DNA of 64,000 nt from Ciceribacter sichuanensis (GTDB lineage Bacteria > Pseudomonadota > Alphaproteobacteria > Rhizobiales > Rhizobiaceae), in contig NZ_JAMXLX010000005.1 in NCBI RefSeq assembly GCF_024055605.1, positions 352,082 to 416,081 of the forward strand, in the 5' to 3' direction. The position numbers and the translations under genes were made by a program. The notes under the pieces are model-generated. The model had not been told where the DNA came from and made no database searches. It saw only the letters and a program-made list of their open reading frames with translations. Shown piece by piece: positions 19,101-28,476 of the stretch (the first letter of the stretch is position 1; each line of letters opens with the position of its first letter).

Positions 19101-20969
19101 TTACTTGGCCGGCAGCTGCAGTTCCTTGCCCACACCGATGATGTTGGGGTTCTTCAGCGCATTGGCTTCGGCGATCTTCTTCCACATCATGCCGTCGCCA
19201 TAGGTTGCGGCCGCGATCTTCCACAGGCTGTCGCCCGAAACCACCTTGTAGACGGTGGCTGCAGCCGTTGCCGCGGCCGAGGCCGGAGCAGCGGTTTCCG
19301 CAGTTGCTGCCGGTCCGGCAGGAGCAGCCGGTTCCGTTACAGTCGCTTCGACAGCCGCCGAAGAAGCGACTTCGGTGATGCGGCCGTCGGTATAGGGCTT
19401 GTAGGGAGCGTTCTTGGCGAGGTAGTCGGCGACCACCGTTTCGAGGCCGGGACCGAAGTCATAGGCGTTCTGGCCGGCTGTCGCGAAGATCTTGTAGCCG
19501 TCGCCGCCGGCGCGCATGTAGTTGTTTGTGGCGACGCCGTAGAGCTTTTCGGGGTCCAGCGGCACGAAGGCGTCGCCTTCCTTCACCTCGACGGAGACGA
19601 CGCGCTTGCCGGGCTCCTGCGACTTGTCGAAGGAATATTTCAGGCCGGAGACCTGCGGGAAGCGGCCGGCGCCGTCCTGGATCTGGCTGAGGCCGTTTTC
19701 AAGCGCCGCGACGATATCGGACCCCTTGAGCCGGAAAGTGGCGAGCGTGTTCTGGAAAGGCAGGACGGTCAGCACTTCGCCCATGGAGACCGTGCCGGCA
19801 TCGATCGATGCACGCAGGCCGCCGCCGTTCTGGATCGCGATGGTGATGCCCTGATCCTTGACGCGGTCGACCATGGCGTCGGCCACGAGGTTGCCCATCG
19901 TGCATTCCTTGACGCGGCAGACTTCGCGGGAACCCTCGATCATCTCGGCGGTCTCGCCGATTTCCTTCTTCTTCAGCTCCTCGATCGGGCCGGCGAGTTC
20001 GGCGACCTTGGCGGTGTAGCCGGCATCGGGGGTGACGGACGCATCGAGCAGGATGGGAGCGCCTTCCGCGGACTTTACTGCGCCGGCGTCATCGAAGACG
20101 ACCTTCAGGTCGCCGAGATATTTCGAATAGGCATAGGCCGTGACGATCGGCACTTCCTTGCCAGACGGGTTCTTGACCAGTGTCGGATAGGGGCCGACGG
20201 CCTTCTCATCGGTGCTGGAAAGCAGGGTGTGGCTGTGGCCGCCGACGATGACGTCGATACCGTCAACCGCTGCAGCGATGCGCTGGTCCACCGTGTAGCC
20301 GACGTGGGAGAGCAGCACGATCTTGTTGACGCCCTGTGCCTCGATCTCCTTCACGGCTTCCTTCAGGTAACCAATGGGTTCTGCAAAGAGGATGCTGTCG
20401 CCGGGCGAGGAGGTCTCGTCCGTGTCGGTGGCGAGAACGCCAACGACCGCAACCTTCTCCGAACCGAATTCCTTGATGATATAGGGCTTGAACTTGTCAG
20501 CCACCGGCGAGTCCAGACCCGCGAGCGTGTTGCCGGAGATCATCGGGAATTTCAGGGCCTCGATGAATTTGGCAAGCTCTTCCGGACCGTCGTCGAATTC
20601 GTGGTTGCCGATTTCAATGGCGTCGAAGCCGATGCCGTTCATGAATTCGGCGATCGGAGCGCTCTTGTAGGTGGTGTAGAACAGCGAGCCCTGGAACTGG
20701 TCGCCGGCATCCAGCGTCAGGATGTTCTTGCCGGCCAGTTCATTGCGGCGGGTATCGATCGCACTCTTCATGCGGGCGATGCCGCCGAAGCACTCGTTCT
20801 TGCCTGCCTCTTCCGTGGAGCAGGTGGAATCGAACTTGTTGATCGCTTCGATGCGTGAATGGAAATCGTTGATATGCAGGATATTCAGCTCGAAATCGGC
20901 AAAGGCGCCGGTGGCCGAGATCGCGAGCGCGGATGCGCTCAAGAGGCCGAACCGAAGGTGTCTCAACAT
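19101..20969 (-). CDS. Periplasmic 5'-nucleotidase/metallophosphatase with C-terminal LysM domain
   Basis: The 622-residue protein starts MLRHLRFGLLSASALAISATGAFA in a clear signal peptide; GGAGAAAAGCG precedes this ATG, so the long open extension upstream is ignored. The metallophosphatase domain (about 25-280) shows NILHINDFHSR, GNHEFDDG and VGGHSHTLL metal-binding blocks. The 5'-nucleotidase C-terminal domain (about 320-500) has YGVATNNYMRAGGDGY. An Ala/Pro linker leads to a LysM repeat (about 575-620, VVSGDSLWKIAAATYGDG). It probably hydrolyses nucleotides or UDP-sugars in the periplasm while held on peptidoglycan. The LysM fusion is unusual for UshA-type enzymes. Confidence 0.92.
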   Translation of the reverse strand: MLRHLRFGLLSASALAISATGAFADFELNILHINDFHSRIEAINKFDSTCSTEEAGKNECFGGIARMKSAIDTRRNELAGKNILTLDAGDQFQGSLFYTTYKSAPIAEFMNGIGFDAIEIGNHEFDDGPEELAKFIEALKFPMISGNTLAGLDSPVADKFKPYIIKEFGSEKVAVVGVLATDTDETSSPGDSILFAEPIGYLKEAVKEIEAQGVNKIVLLSHVGYTVDQRIAAAVDGIDVIVGGHSHTLLSSTDEKAVGPYPTLVKNPSGKEVPIVTAYAYSKYLGDLKVVFDDAGAVKSAEGAPILLDASVTPDAGYTAKVAELAGPIEELKKKEIGETAEMIEGSREVCRVKECTMGNLVADAMVDRVKDQGITIAIQNGGGLRASIDAGTVSMGEVLTVLPFQNTLATFRLKGSDIVAALENGLSQIQDGAGRFPQVSGLKYSFDKSQEPGKRVVSVEVKEGDAFVPLDPEKLYGVATNNYMRAGGDGYKIFATAGQNAYDFGPGLETVVADYLAKNAPYKPYTDGRITEVASSAAVEATVTEPAAPAGPAATAETAAPASAAATAAATVYKVVSGDSLWKIAAATYGDGMMWKKIAEANALKNPNIIGVGKELQLPAK

Positions 20970-21112
20970 CGCTTTTCTCCTGTTTTCGTAAATCGACAAA
21001 CGCATGCTACTCCGCAATCCTGTAGGTTTTTTCGTGCCTTGGAGCCGGGCGGATGTTTTCATCAAGTGGATGCGACTGCAAGAGAAAATGCTCGTCGCGG
21101 AAGTGGGCAAAA

Positions 21113-21150
21113 ATGGAAAAACCGACCGGCACGGGTGCCGGCCGGTCTTA
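21113..21150 (-). terminator. Terminator after omp10
   Basis: On the minus strand GACCGGCCGGCAC and GTGCCGGTCGGTT pair imperfectly, then TTTTTCCATTTTT follows. It lies about 35 bp after the omp10 stop, inside the 214-bp gap that also holds the nucleotidase promoter. Confidence 0.8.
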
Positions 21151-21183
21151 TCCGGAAATCGTAATGTTCGGGTAGTCCCGCTC

Positions 21184-21549
21184 TCAGCTGCGGCGGGTGA
21201 GCGAGAACTGACCGCCAGAGTCCGAGGTGCAGTTGAGCTGGGTCGGGGTGACCAGCGCGCAATTGACCTTGGACTGGGTGTTGCGCACATGCGAGGTCAT
21301 GTTGATCTCGACGAGGCGATCCGAAACCGACGTGTAGGTGCCGGATGCCAGAAGCTGGTTGGTGTCGGTGGTCCGCGTGGCGAAGGTGCCGCCCTGGAAT
21401 GTCGAGATGATGCCGTTCGGATCCGACCATGCTCCTTCGACAGTCGGCGCCTGGTTGTTAACCACGGGCAGCGGCCGTGGGCCACTCGAATAGCAGGCTG
21501 AAAGCGTCGTTGCGCAGGCCAGCAATGCCACCACGGTTGTCTTCTTCAT
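21184..21549 (-). CDS. omp10: Outer membrane lipoprotein Omp10-like
   Basis: The 121-residue product begins [21 protein letters not shown], a signal peptide with an LSAC lipobox whose cysteine (about residue 19) would be lipidated. The mature part shares with Brucella Omp10 the blocks [30 protein letters not shown] and [19 protein letters not shown] lies 6-10 bases before this ATG; an alternative ATG five codons upstream overlaps that site. The function of Omp10 is unknown, although it is an immunogenic surface protein in Brucella. Confidence 0.9.
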   Translation of the reverse strand: MKKTTVVALLACATTLSACYSSGPRPLPVVNNQAPTVEGAWSDPNGIISTFQGGTFATRTTDTNQLLASGTYTSVSDRLVEINMTSHVRNTQSKVNCALVTPTQLNCTSDSGGQFSLTRRS

Positions 21550-21701
21550 CGTTGTCTCCAGCATAAATTTCAGCGACTCTCGGCGTGGGAACCGGAAGAC
21601 GTATTTTGCCGAACCATGCCGCGAAGACATGGTGAAAGCAAGGCCGGAGGCCTGGTTGAAGCGCTTTATTCCGGGGTGTTTGCCCATGTCGGGTTCCCGA
21701 A

Positions 21702-21735
21702 AAAGCAGAAGCCCGCCGCGATGGCGACGGGCTTC
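21702..21735 (-). terminator. Terminator after homospermidine synthase
   Basis: GAAGCCCG and CGGGCTTC arms (21708-21715 and 21728-21735) with a 12-base loop are followed on the minus strand by TGCTTTTT. It lies 24 bp after the hss stop. Confidence 0.85.
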
Positions 21736-21758
21736 TTTCTTCATTTCTGGACTGCGGC

Positions 21759-23201
21759 TCAGCGAACCAGAATGTTCTTGAACTGCCAGGGATCCTTCTC
21801 GTCGATGTCTTCGGGGAAGAGGCCCGGGCGACCTGCGAGCGGGGTCCAGTCGGTGTAGTGTCCTTCGACCGGGCCGAGATAGGGCGACTGCACTTCGAGG
21901 CAGCGCTTGTAGTCCATTTCGTCGGCTTCGACGATGCCGGCCTTCGGGTTTTCAAGAGCCCAGACCATGCCGGCGAGAACAGCGGAGCTGACCTGCAGGC
22001 CGGTGGCGTTCTGGTAAGGTGCGATACGGCGGGTTTCCTCGAGCGAGAGGCGCGAGCCGTACCAGTAGGCATTCTTGTCGTGGCCGTAGAGCAGCACGCC
22101 GAGTTCATCAAGGCCTTCGACCAGTTCGTTCTCGTCCAGGACGTGCAGGACCGGCTGCGCGGTGCCGCCGTTGCCGAACATTTCGTGCAGGGAGAGTACG
22201 GCGTCGTTGGCCGGATGATAGGCATAGTGGCAGGTCGGACGATAGACGACTTCGCCATCCTTCTCGACCGTGAAGTAGTCGGCAATCGAGATCGACTCGT
22301 TATGGGTGACGAGGAAACCGTATTGCGGGCCGGGGGTCGGGCACCAGGTGCGCACGCGGGTGTTGGCGCCCGGCTGCTCCAGATAGATTGCGGCCTTGCA
22401 GCCCTTCTTGTGCTTCTTGGCGTTCTTCGGCATCCAGTTTTCGTGGGTGCCCCAGCCGAGTTCTGCCGGCTGCAGACCTTCGGAAATGAAGCCTTCCACC
22501 GACCAGGTGTTCCAGAAGACGTTGAGTGGCTTCGGGTTCTTGGTGAGCTGGGTGTCGCGTTCGGCGATGTGAATACCCTTGACGCCGACCTTCTTCATCA
22601 GCTTTGCCCAGCCGTCGCGGTCGTCGGCAGACGGCTCATCGAACTTCACGCCGAGTTCATGAGCGACGTTGACGAGAGCCTGCTTGACGAACCAGGAGAC
22701 CATGCCGGGGTTTGCGCCGCAGGTGGAAACCGCGGTGGTGCCTCCCGGGTTTTTCCGCTTCTCTGCGCGCGCAGTTTCGCGCAGCGCATAGTTGGTGCGG
22801 TCGGAGTTCTTGAGGTTCTTGTCGAAGTAGAAGCCGAGCCAGGGCTCGACGACGGTGTCGATGTAGAGCACGTCGAGCTTGCGGCAGAGCTTCATCAGAT
22901 CGACCGAACCGGTATCGACGGAAAGGTTTACGCAGAAGCCCTGGCCTCCGCCTGCGGTGAGCAGGGGCTTCAGCAGCTCCTTGTAGTTGTCCTTGGTAAC
23001 ATGGGCCTGGATGTGCTTGACGCCATGCTTAGCCAGCAGTTCGGCCTCGTCGTTGCGGGGATCGATGACCACCATCCGGCTCTTGTCGAACTTGAAGTGG
23101 CGTTCGATCAGGGGCAGTGTTCCGCGGCCGATCGAGCCGAAGCCGATCATGACGATCGGGCCGGTGATCTCACCGTAAACCGGATAGGCTTCTGTGGTCA
23201 T
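21759..23201 (-). CDS. hss: Homospermidine synthase
   Basis: It uses NAD+ to make sym-homospermidine from two putrescines, or from putrescine and spermidine; homospermidine is a main polyamine of rhizobia. The 480-residue length is typical. A Rossmann-fold start [19 protein letters not shown] (residues 17-35) is followed by saccharopine-dehydrogenase-like sequence and the family blocks [12 protein letters not shown] and [25 protein letters not shown] precedes the ATG. It is monocistronic between two terminated genes. A 10-bp palindrome about 95 bp upstream may be an operator. Confidence 0.97.
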   Translation of the reverse strand: MTTEAYPVYGEITGPIVMIGFGSIGRGTLPLIERHFKFDKSRMVVIDPRNDEAELLAKHGVKHIQAHVTKDNYKELLKPLLTAGGGQGFCVNLSVDTGSVDLMKLCRKLDVLYIDTVVEPWLGFYFDKNLKNSDRTNYALRETARAEKRKNPGGTTAVSTCGANPGMVSWFVKQALVNVAHELGVKFDEPSADDRDGWAKLMKKVGVKGIHIAERDTQLTKNPKPLNVFWNTWSVEGFISEGLQPAELGWGTHENWMPKNAKKHKKGCKAAIYLEQPGANTRVRTWCPTPGPQYGFLVTHNESISIADYFTVEKDGEVVYRPTCHYAYHPANDAVLSLHEMFGNGGTAQPVLHVLDENELVEGLDELGVLLYGHDKNAYWYGSRLSLEETRRIAPYQNATGLQVSSAVLAGMVWALENPKAGIVEADEMDYKRCLEVQSPYLGPVEGHYTDWTPLAGRPGLFPEDIDEKDPWQFKNILVR

Positions 23202-23294
23202 TTGGTTCTCCTTGGGTGCAGCTTTGGTGCAGCGATCGGGCTTTCCGACATTCGCGCTCTAGATCATAGATTTCAGACATAATAAAGGGCGCTC

Positions 23295-23304
23295 ACCGAT
23301 CGGT
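23295..23304. promoter_or_regulatory. Short palindrome upstream of hss
   Basis: ACCGATCGGT is a perfect 10-bp palindrome about 95 bp before the hss start, in the 197-bp gap between hss and the DUF3445 gene. It could be an operator half or chance; palindromes of this length occur randomly in GC-rich DNA. Confidence 0.2.
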
Positions 23305-23398
23305 AACGCCTGTTTATGACGGTTGTTTTGCGGATTCATGGCGTCGTCCTCGACGGAAATGATCCGCACACGCTCCATGTCCGCGATACCGCAGCCTT

Positions 23399-24325
23399 TC
23401 AGGCTTCCGATGCGACCTTCTGCCTCGCGACATCGAGCAGACAGTCGACCAGTTCCCGGCGCTTTTCCGCAAGGCCCTTGTAGTTCACCTGATCCTCCTC
23501 GAGCGCTTCGAGCTGGGCGGCCATCGAAGCTGCGAGGCGCGCGCCGTCAGGCGCTTCCATGATCGCCTTCAATGGGTCGAGATATATGCGGACGGTAAAC
23601 AGCAGATCGCCAGTCTGCGGCAGCCGCCGGAGCACCTGACGCTCGATGCGGATGATGGCATTGGCTGCGGCGACGCCCGGCGAGTTCGGCTCGATCGCCG
23701 TCTTCTCGGGACGGGGATGGTAAAGCGCGTAGCGCCAGTTGACCGACCAGTTGTAGCGCTTGACCGGCTGGTTCATATCCAGCTTGTCGAACATGCGGTT
23801 GATGAGGGTGGCGTTGCGGGTGCCGCCCTGAAAGCCCGGAACGCCGGCATGGATCTGGTCCATCGGTTTCATGAACTTTTCCGGCAGCGACCATGAGGAA
23901 GGAAAGGCGAGGTGGGCGGCCACAAGCGTCCAGCCGTCTTCCTTCCGGCGCAGGATGAGGAGATCGTCCTGAACGAGCGACCCGGCGCGCAGCAGCGGGG
24001 GCCTCGTTTCATCGGAAAGATCGACCGAATGGCCGGCCATTTCGACAATGTCGCCACGGCGGCTGTAAATGCCGGCATGACGGGTCGTTACGTGCTCCGT
24101 GAGCAGGGCAAGCGTCTCTCGCTGGGCATCGAGCGATTCAGGCGCCGCAAGGAAGATATTGTCGAAATGGGTTTTCTCCAGCGCCTTCTTTTCCGCGAGA
24201 AAGGTCGCGAGATCGCCGTCGGGTTCGATCCAGTCGTTCAGGTCAATGGGGGTGAGGCCAATGGAGAAGGGCTTGGAGGAGCCGTCATAAGGCGTATAGG
24301 CGGGGGGTGTGTGGGTGGGGATCAT
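23399..24325 (-). CDS. DUF3445 family, putative haem-dependent oxidative N-demethylase
   Basis: The 308-residue soluble protein matches the DUF3445/HDOD family, with an N-terminal TPYDGSSKPFSIGLTPID block, the IEPDGDLATFLAEK region and a conserved LVAAHLAFPSSWSLPEKFMKP segment about two thirds along. Family members bind haem through a PAS-like fold and are reported to oxidise N-methyl groups, releasing formaldehyde. Here it is the last gene of pabB-pabC-yciI-DUF3445, 39 bp after yciI. Partner electron-transfer subunits found with some homologues are not visible nearby. Substrate unknown. Confidence 0.82.
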   Translation of the reverse strand: MIPTHTPPAYTPYDGSSKPFSIGLTPIDLNDWIEPDGDLATFLAEKKALEKTHFDNIFLAAPESLDAQRETLALLTEHVTTRHAGIYSRRGDIVEMAGHSVDLSDETRPPLLRAGSLVQDDLLILRRKEDGWTLVAAHLAFPSSWSLPEKFMKPMDQIHAGVPGFQGGTRNATLINRMFDKLDMNQPVKRYNWSVNWRYALYHPRPEKTAIEPNSPGVAAANAIIRIERQVLRRLPQTGDLLFTVRIYLDPLKAIMEAPDGARLAASMAAQLEALEEDQVNYKGLAEKRRELVDCLLDVARQKVASEA

Positions 24326-24364
24326 CTTCAGTTTCGGCGGGCGAGAGGAAGATGCAGTCTCTCC

Positions 24365-24649
24365 TCAACCCTGAAGCTTTTCAAGTCCGTTGGCGACACG
24401 GGTGAGGGCGACCTCGACAATATCGTAGTCGGCGATCCCGTGGAGGGTGAAAGGATCGGCCGCGACGAAGGCCTCGATTGCTGCGCGCTCTCCAACCGCG
24501 AGCACAACGCCGCCGGTGCGGGGAACCTTGCGGCCGGAGGCGAGGAACATGCCGCTGTCATAGCCTTCCTTCACCCAAGCCATATGCGGTTCCATATAGC
24601 GGTCGGCTTCCTCATTCGACTTCTTGTAGGTGAGGGAAAGAATGAACAT
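24365..24649 (-). CDS. YciI-like protein
   Basis: The 94-residue protein has the dimeric alpha/beta-barrel fold of the YciI family. Typical blocks are FILSLTYKKSNEEADRYMEPHMAWV, with the conserved His at about residue 23, then GYDSGMFLASGRKVPRTGGVVLA. The family resembles muconolactone isomerase, but its reaction is unknown. Its ATG overlaps the pabC stop by one base (TGATG), so translation is coupled to the folate gene upstream. Confidence 0.88.
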   Translation of the reverse strand: MFILSLTYKKSNEEADRYMEPHMAWVKEGYDSGMFLASGRKVPRTGGVVLAVGERAAIEAFVAADPFTLHGIADYDIVEVALTRVANGLEKLQG

Positions 24650-25278
24650 CAGGCGTCACTTTCAACGAGTTCGGCGCGGATCAGGCCACGCAGGGAATTT
24701 CCGACGAAGAGCTTGCGGAACTTCAGGTCCTCCGGCTTCAGCACCTCGCTCCGCGCCTTGCGTTGGCGAATGAGTTCCGCCCTCAGCACACCGGGCAGCA
24801 GGCCGCTCAACAGGGCGGGGGTGACGAGTTGGCCGTCCTCGGCTTCGGCAAAGAGGTTGGTGATGGTGCCTTCGCAGACTTCGCCGCGTTCATTGAGAAG
24901 GAGCACCTCGTCGGCCTCTTCCTTTTTGAAGGTGGCGCGTGCCTCTTCATAGGGTTCGCGGCGCGAGGTTTTGTGGCGATAGAGCGCGTCGTCTGATTTC
25001 AGGCGGTTGGGCGCGATCCTGAGTTTCCAGACGGTCTCTTCCGCCACTGGCTCGAAGGGCGAAGTGGTGATCTCGATCTTGCCGCGAAAGCTCATCGTCA
25101 GCCGGACCCGCAGCGGCGCGTCGCCGCCCACTTCGGCGTTAAGCTTGCCGGCGGCATCCTGTGGCTGGCGAAAACCCAGCGCGTCGGCGGAGCGGCAGAG
25201 CCGGCGCAGGTGCTGGTCAAGCCGCACGAAACCTTCATCCGGTTGCCAGCGTATCGTCTCGATCAGCGAGAAATCCAT
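24649..25278 (-). CDS. pabC: Class IV aminotransferase, probable 4-amino-4-deoxychorismate lyase
   Basis: ADC lyase cleaves aminodeoxychorismate to p-aminobenzoate and pyruvate for folate synthesis. The 209-residue PLP enzyme has the Schiff-base lysine at Lys103 (YRHKTSRREPYEEA), the EGTITNLF block (about 138-145) and the C-terminal LFVGNSLRGLI. The start MDFSLIETIRW at 25278 was chosen to match the family; it overlaps the end of pabB by 16 bp. The class also includes branched-chain and D-amino-acid aminotransferases, but the short form and the pabB neighbour favour PabC. Confidence 0.87.
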   Translation of the reverse strand: MDFSLIETIRWQPDEGFVRLDQHLRRLCRSADALGFRQPQDAAGKLNAEVGGDAPLRVRLTMSFRGKIEITTSPFEPVAEETVWKLRIAPNRLKSDDALYRHKTSRREPYEEARATFKKEEADEVLLLNERGEVCEGTITNLFAEAEDGQLVTPALLSGLLPGVLRAELIRQRKARSEVLKPEDLKFRKLFVGNSLRGLIRAELVESDA

Positions 25279-26423
25279 TGGTCCCCTACCGCAAAGCGCG
25301 CCTTGAGCAGACATTCCTCATATTCGGCCTCGGCTTTCGAATCGAAAACGATGCCGCCGCCGACATTGAAGACGGCGCGGTGGTCGTTGAAAAGTGCCAG
25401 AGTGCGGATGGCCACCGAAAAACGCATCGGTCCCGCCGGATCGCAATAACCGATGGCACCGCAATAGACGTCCCGCGGACCCGCTTCCAGTTCGTGAAGA
25501 ATGCGCATCGCCCACATTTTCGGAGCGCCGGTGATCGATCCGCAGGGAAAGAGTGCGCGAAAGATCTCGGGCAGGCCAATGTCGGGCAGCAGCTTCGCCC
25601 TGACATGGCTGACCATCTGATGCACGGTCGGATAGGTCTCGATGTCGAAGAGTTTCGGCACCGACAGCGTGCCGACCTCGCTAATGACGGAGATGTCGTT
25701 GCGAAGCAGATCGACGATCATCCGGTTCTCGGCCTGCGTCTTCTCGTCGGCGAGCATGGCGGCGATGATCGCCTCGTCCTCTTCCGATGATTTGCCACGC
25801 GGGGCCGTGCCCTTCATCGGGTGGGTCTCGATCCAGCCATCGCGGTCTGTCGAGAAGAAGAGTTCGGGCGAGCGCGACAGGATGACCGGACCACCGAGAT
25901 CGATGAGCGCGCCGTAATGGACCGGCTGCCGGGCGACGAGCGACCAGAAGGCGGCGCGGGCGCTGCCGGACCAGCTTGCCGTCACCGGCATGGTGAGATT
26001 GGCCTGATAACAGTCGCCCCGTCGGATATGCCGGTGCAGTCTGTCGAAGCGCTCGCGATAGGTTTCGAAATCCCAGGCGGCGTGTGGATCGGTCAGGAAG
26101 GGTTCTGCTGCCCGTTCTTCCGGCGCGGATGCCAATGGATGATCGGGATCTTCAGGGGCGTCGAAGATACCGATTGAAAGAAGCGGCGTTTCCCTGTCGT
26201 CAACGATCAGCGGGCGGAGCTTTTCCTCGAAGACATAACCTGCCTCATAGGAGACGTAGCCGGCGAGCCATCTGCCGGCCCGGCGTGCTTCTTCCAGTCT
26301 GGCGAGGGCGGGCAACACGTCTTCGGCTTTCCGCGCGGTGACGATCTCGCGCGGTTCGGCGAACAGCAGGCTTGTTCCGCGACGGTCATCGCGGAACAGC
26401 GCATAGGCGGAATGGTCAGCCAT
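25263..26423 (-). CDS. pabB: Aminodeoxychorismate synthase component I
   Basis: PabB converts chorismate to 4-amino-4-deoxychorismate with ammonia from a PabA glutaminase, which is not in this window. The 386-residue chorismate-binding domain has RRGDCYQANLTMPV, RSPELFF, THPMKGTAPRG (about 203-213), MIVDLLRNDIS and FPCGSITGAPKMWAM (about 313-327), all typical of the anthranilate synthase I/PabB group. It heads the operon pabB-pabC-yciI-DUF3445. The short N-terminus, beginning ADHSAYALFRDD, is of the compact rhizobial type. Confidence 0.94.
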   Translation of the reverse strand: MADHSAYALFRDDRRGTSLLFAEPREIVTARKAEDVLPALARLEEARRAGRWLAGYVSYEAGYVFEEKLRPLIVDDRETPLLSIGIFDAPEDPDHPLASAPEERAAEPFLTDPHAAWDFETYRERFDRLHRHIRRGDCYQANLTMPVTASWSGSARAAFWSLVARQPVHYGALIDLGGPVILSRSPELFFSTDRDGWIETHPMKGTAPRGKSSEEDEAIIAAMLADEKTQAENRMIVDLLRNDISVISEVGTLSVPKLFDIETYPTVHQMVSHVRAKLLPDIGLPEIFRALFPCGSITGAPKMWAMRILHELEAGPRDVYCGAIGYCDPAGPMRFSVAIRTLALFNDHRAVFNVGGGIVFDSKAEAEYEECLLKARFAVGDQWISR

Positions 26424-26443
26424 GGGGCTGGGCGTTCTCCGGT

Positions 26444-28297
26444 TCAGGACGCCTTATCAAGCGCCTCCAGCTCGTCGATCAGCCCTTCTATCATCGACAG
26501 GCCCTTGGCCCAGAACGACGGATCGGTGGCATCGAGGCCGAAAGGTGCGAGAAGTTCGGAGTGATGCTTGGTGCCGCCGGCCTTCAGAAGCTCGAAATAC
26601 TTCTGCTGGAAACCCTGCTCGGCCTGCCGGTAGACGGCATAGAGAGAGTTCACCAGGCAATCGCCGAAGGCATAGGCATAGACGTAGAAGGGCGAGTGGA
26701 TGAAGTGGGGGATATAGGCCCACCAGCTCTCGTATCCTTCGGAAATCCGGATGGCAGGACCGAGGCTTTCCGACTGGACGGAGAGCCACAGCTCGCCGAT
26801 CTTCTCGGCCGTCAGTTCGCCTTCCTTGCGGGCGGTATGAACCTTTCGCTCGAATTCGTAAAAGGCGATCTGGCGCACGACCGTATTGATCATGTCCTCG
26901 ACCTTCTGGGCGAGCATGGCCTTGCGTTCGCGCTTGTCGGTGGTGCGGTCGAGCAGCGCCCGGAAGGTCAGCATCTCCCCGAAGACGGAGGCTGTCTCCG
27001 CAAGCGTCAGCGGCGTCTGGCACATCAGCGCGCCCTGCGCTCCGGCGAGTACCTGATGAACGCCGTGGCCGAGTTCATGGGCGAGCGTCATGACGTCGCG
27101 CGGCTTGCCGAGATAGTTGAGCAACACGTAGGGGTGGGCGGAGGGAACCGTCGGATGGGCGAAGGCGCCGGGCGCCTTGCCGGGACGCGCGGGCGCGTCG
27201 ATCCAGCCGCCGTCGAAGAAGCGGGAGGCGATCTCGGCCATCTCGGGCGCGAAGCTGCCATAGGCGGAAAGCACGGTTTCTTTCGCTTCGGTCCAGGGTA
27301 TCAGTCTGTCAGGGGTTTCCTTGAGCGGCGCGTTGCGGTCCCAGTAGTTCATCTGGTCCATGCCGAGCCACTTCGCCTTCATCGCATAATAGCGATGGGA
27401 GAGGCGGGGATAGGCTTCGCGCACGGCAGCCGCCAGCGCATCCACCACTTCGCGCTCGACGCGGTTCGAAAGATGGCGGGCATCGGCGATGTCCTCGAAA
27501 CCGCGCCAGCGGTCGGAGATTTCCTTGTCCTTGGCCAGCGTGTTGGTGACCAGCACGAAGATGCGGATATTGTCGCGGAAGGTTTGCGACAGGGCTTCGG
27601 CCGCGCTTTTGCGGACCGCGGGGTCGGCGTCCTGCAGCATGGTGAGCGTCGGTTCGAGCGTCTGTTCCTTGTCGCCGACCTTGAAGCGCAGCGAGGCGAG
27701 CGTTTCATCGAACAGGCGGTTGAAGGCAGCGGCCCCCGTCATCGACTTTTCGAGGAAGAGCTGTTCGATGCGGTCATCGAGCTGGAAGGGCTTGTCCTTG
27801 CGCAGATCGACGATCCACGGACGATAATGGGCGAGCGCCGGATCGCGATCCATGGCGGCATCGACCGCCTCATCTTCAAGGCGGTTGAGTTCCAGCGCGA
27901 AGAAAAGCAGGCGGGAGGAGATGTCGGTGAGTTTGGCCTGAACGTCACCGAAGAACTTGCCGTTTTCGATATTGGTCATGTCGGAATAATAGGTGAGGCC
28001 GGCATAGGAGGCGACGCGACCGAGGAGGTCCTCCAACGCATCCATCTGCGTAAGGGCCGCTGCAAGGCTGTCGCTGCCCGTGGCGTTCAGGGCCGTCGCG
28101 AGATTGCCCTTCCACTTCGTTTCGAAAGCCAACGCATCCTTCGCAGCCTTTTCCAGATCGCCCACGAAAGCATCCGAGGTCCTGGACGGATAGAGGTCTT
28201 CCAGCCGCCAGACCGGAAGTTCACCGAGCTTTCGGGTTTCCGTGAGCGTCGACTGGGTTTCTGCCGGTGCGCGTGCGGGGGTGAAGTCTCTCGGCAT
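26444..28297 (-). CDS. pepF: M3-family oligoendopeptidase F
   Basis: This is a cytosolic zinc metallopeptidase that trims short peptides. The 617-residue length and the layout of an alpha-helical N-terminal half and a catalytic C-terminal half match PepF/M3B. The zinc site HELGHGVHQ begins at His407; the third ligand is the Glu in the ETASVFGE region about 25 residues later. The Arg/Tyr-rich SEGYESWWAYIPHFIHSPFY segment near residue 515 is the usual substrate loop. There is no signal peptide. It is 20 bp upstream of pabB on the same strand, so read-through is possible. Confidence 0.95.
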   Translation of the reverse strand: MPRDFTPARAPAETQSTLTETRKLGELPVWRLEDLYPSRTSDAFVGDLEKAAKDALAFETKWKGNLATALNATGSDSLAAALTQMDALEDLLGRVASYAGLTYYSDMTNIENGKFFGDVQAKLTDISSRLLFFALELNRLEDEAVDAAMDRDPALAHYRPWIVDLRKDKPFQLDDRIEQLFLEKSMTGAAAFNRLFDETLASLRFKVGDKEQTLEPTLTMLQDADPAVRKSAAEALSQTFRDNIRIFVLVTNTLAKDKEISDRWRGFEDIADARHLSNRVEREVVDALAAAVREAYPRLSHRYYAMKAKWLGMDQMNYWDRNAPLKETPDRLIPWTEAKETVLSAYGSFAPEMAEIASRFFDGGWIDAPARPGKAPGAFAHPTVPSAHPYVLLNYLGKPRDVMTLAHELGHGVHQVLAGAQGALMCQTPLTLAETASVFGEMLTFRALLDRTTDKRERKAMLAQKVEDMINTVVRQIAFYEFERKVHTARKEGELTAEKIGELWLSVQSESLGPAIRISEGYESWWAYIPHFIHSPFYVYAYAFGDCLVNSLYAVYRQAEQGFQQKYFELLKAGGTKHHSELLAPFGLDATDPSFWAKGLSMIEGLIDELEALDKAS

Positions 28298-28476
28298 GGC
28301 GGATCTTCCTGTTGGTTGCGTGTCGGTGAGGAGATGTAGTCAGTCCGGATGGGCGGAGCAAGCCGAACGATCGGTTCGTTGAGCGAGAGCGGCGGTAACG
28401 TCTTGTGCGCTTTGCTAAAATGCGAGCTTTTCTCAAAACAGGATCTTCAGTCCTTTCTGACAGTCTGCGCTGAAGC

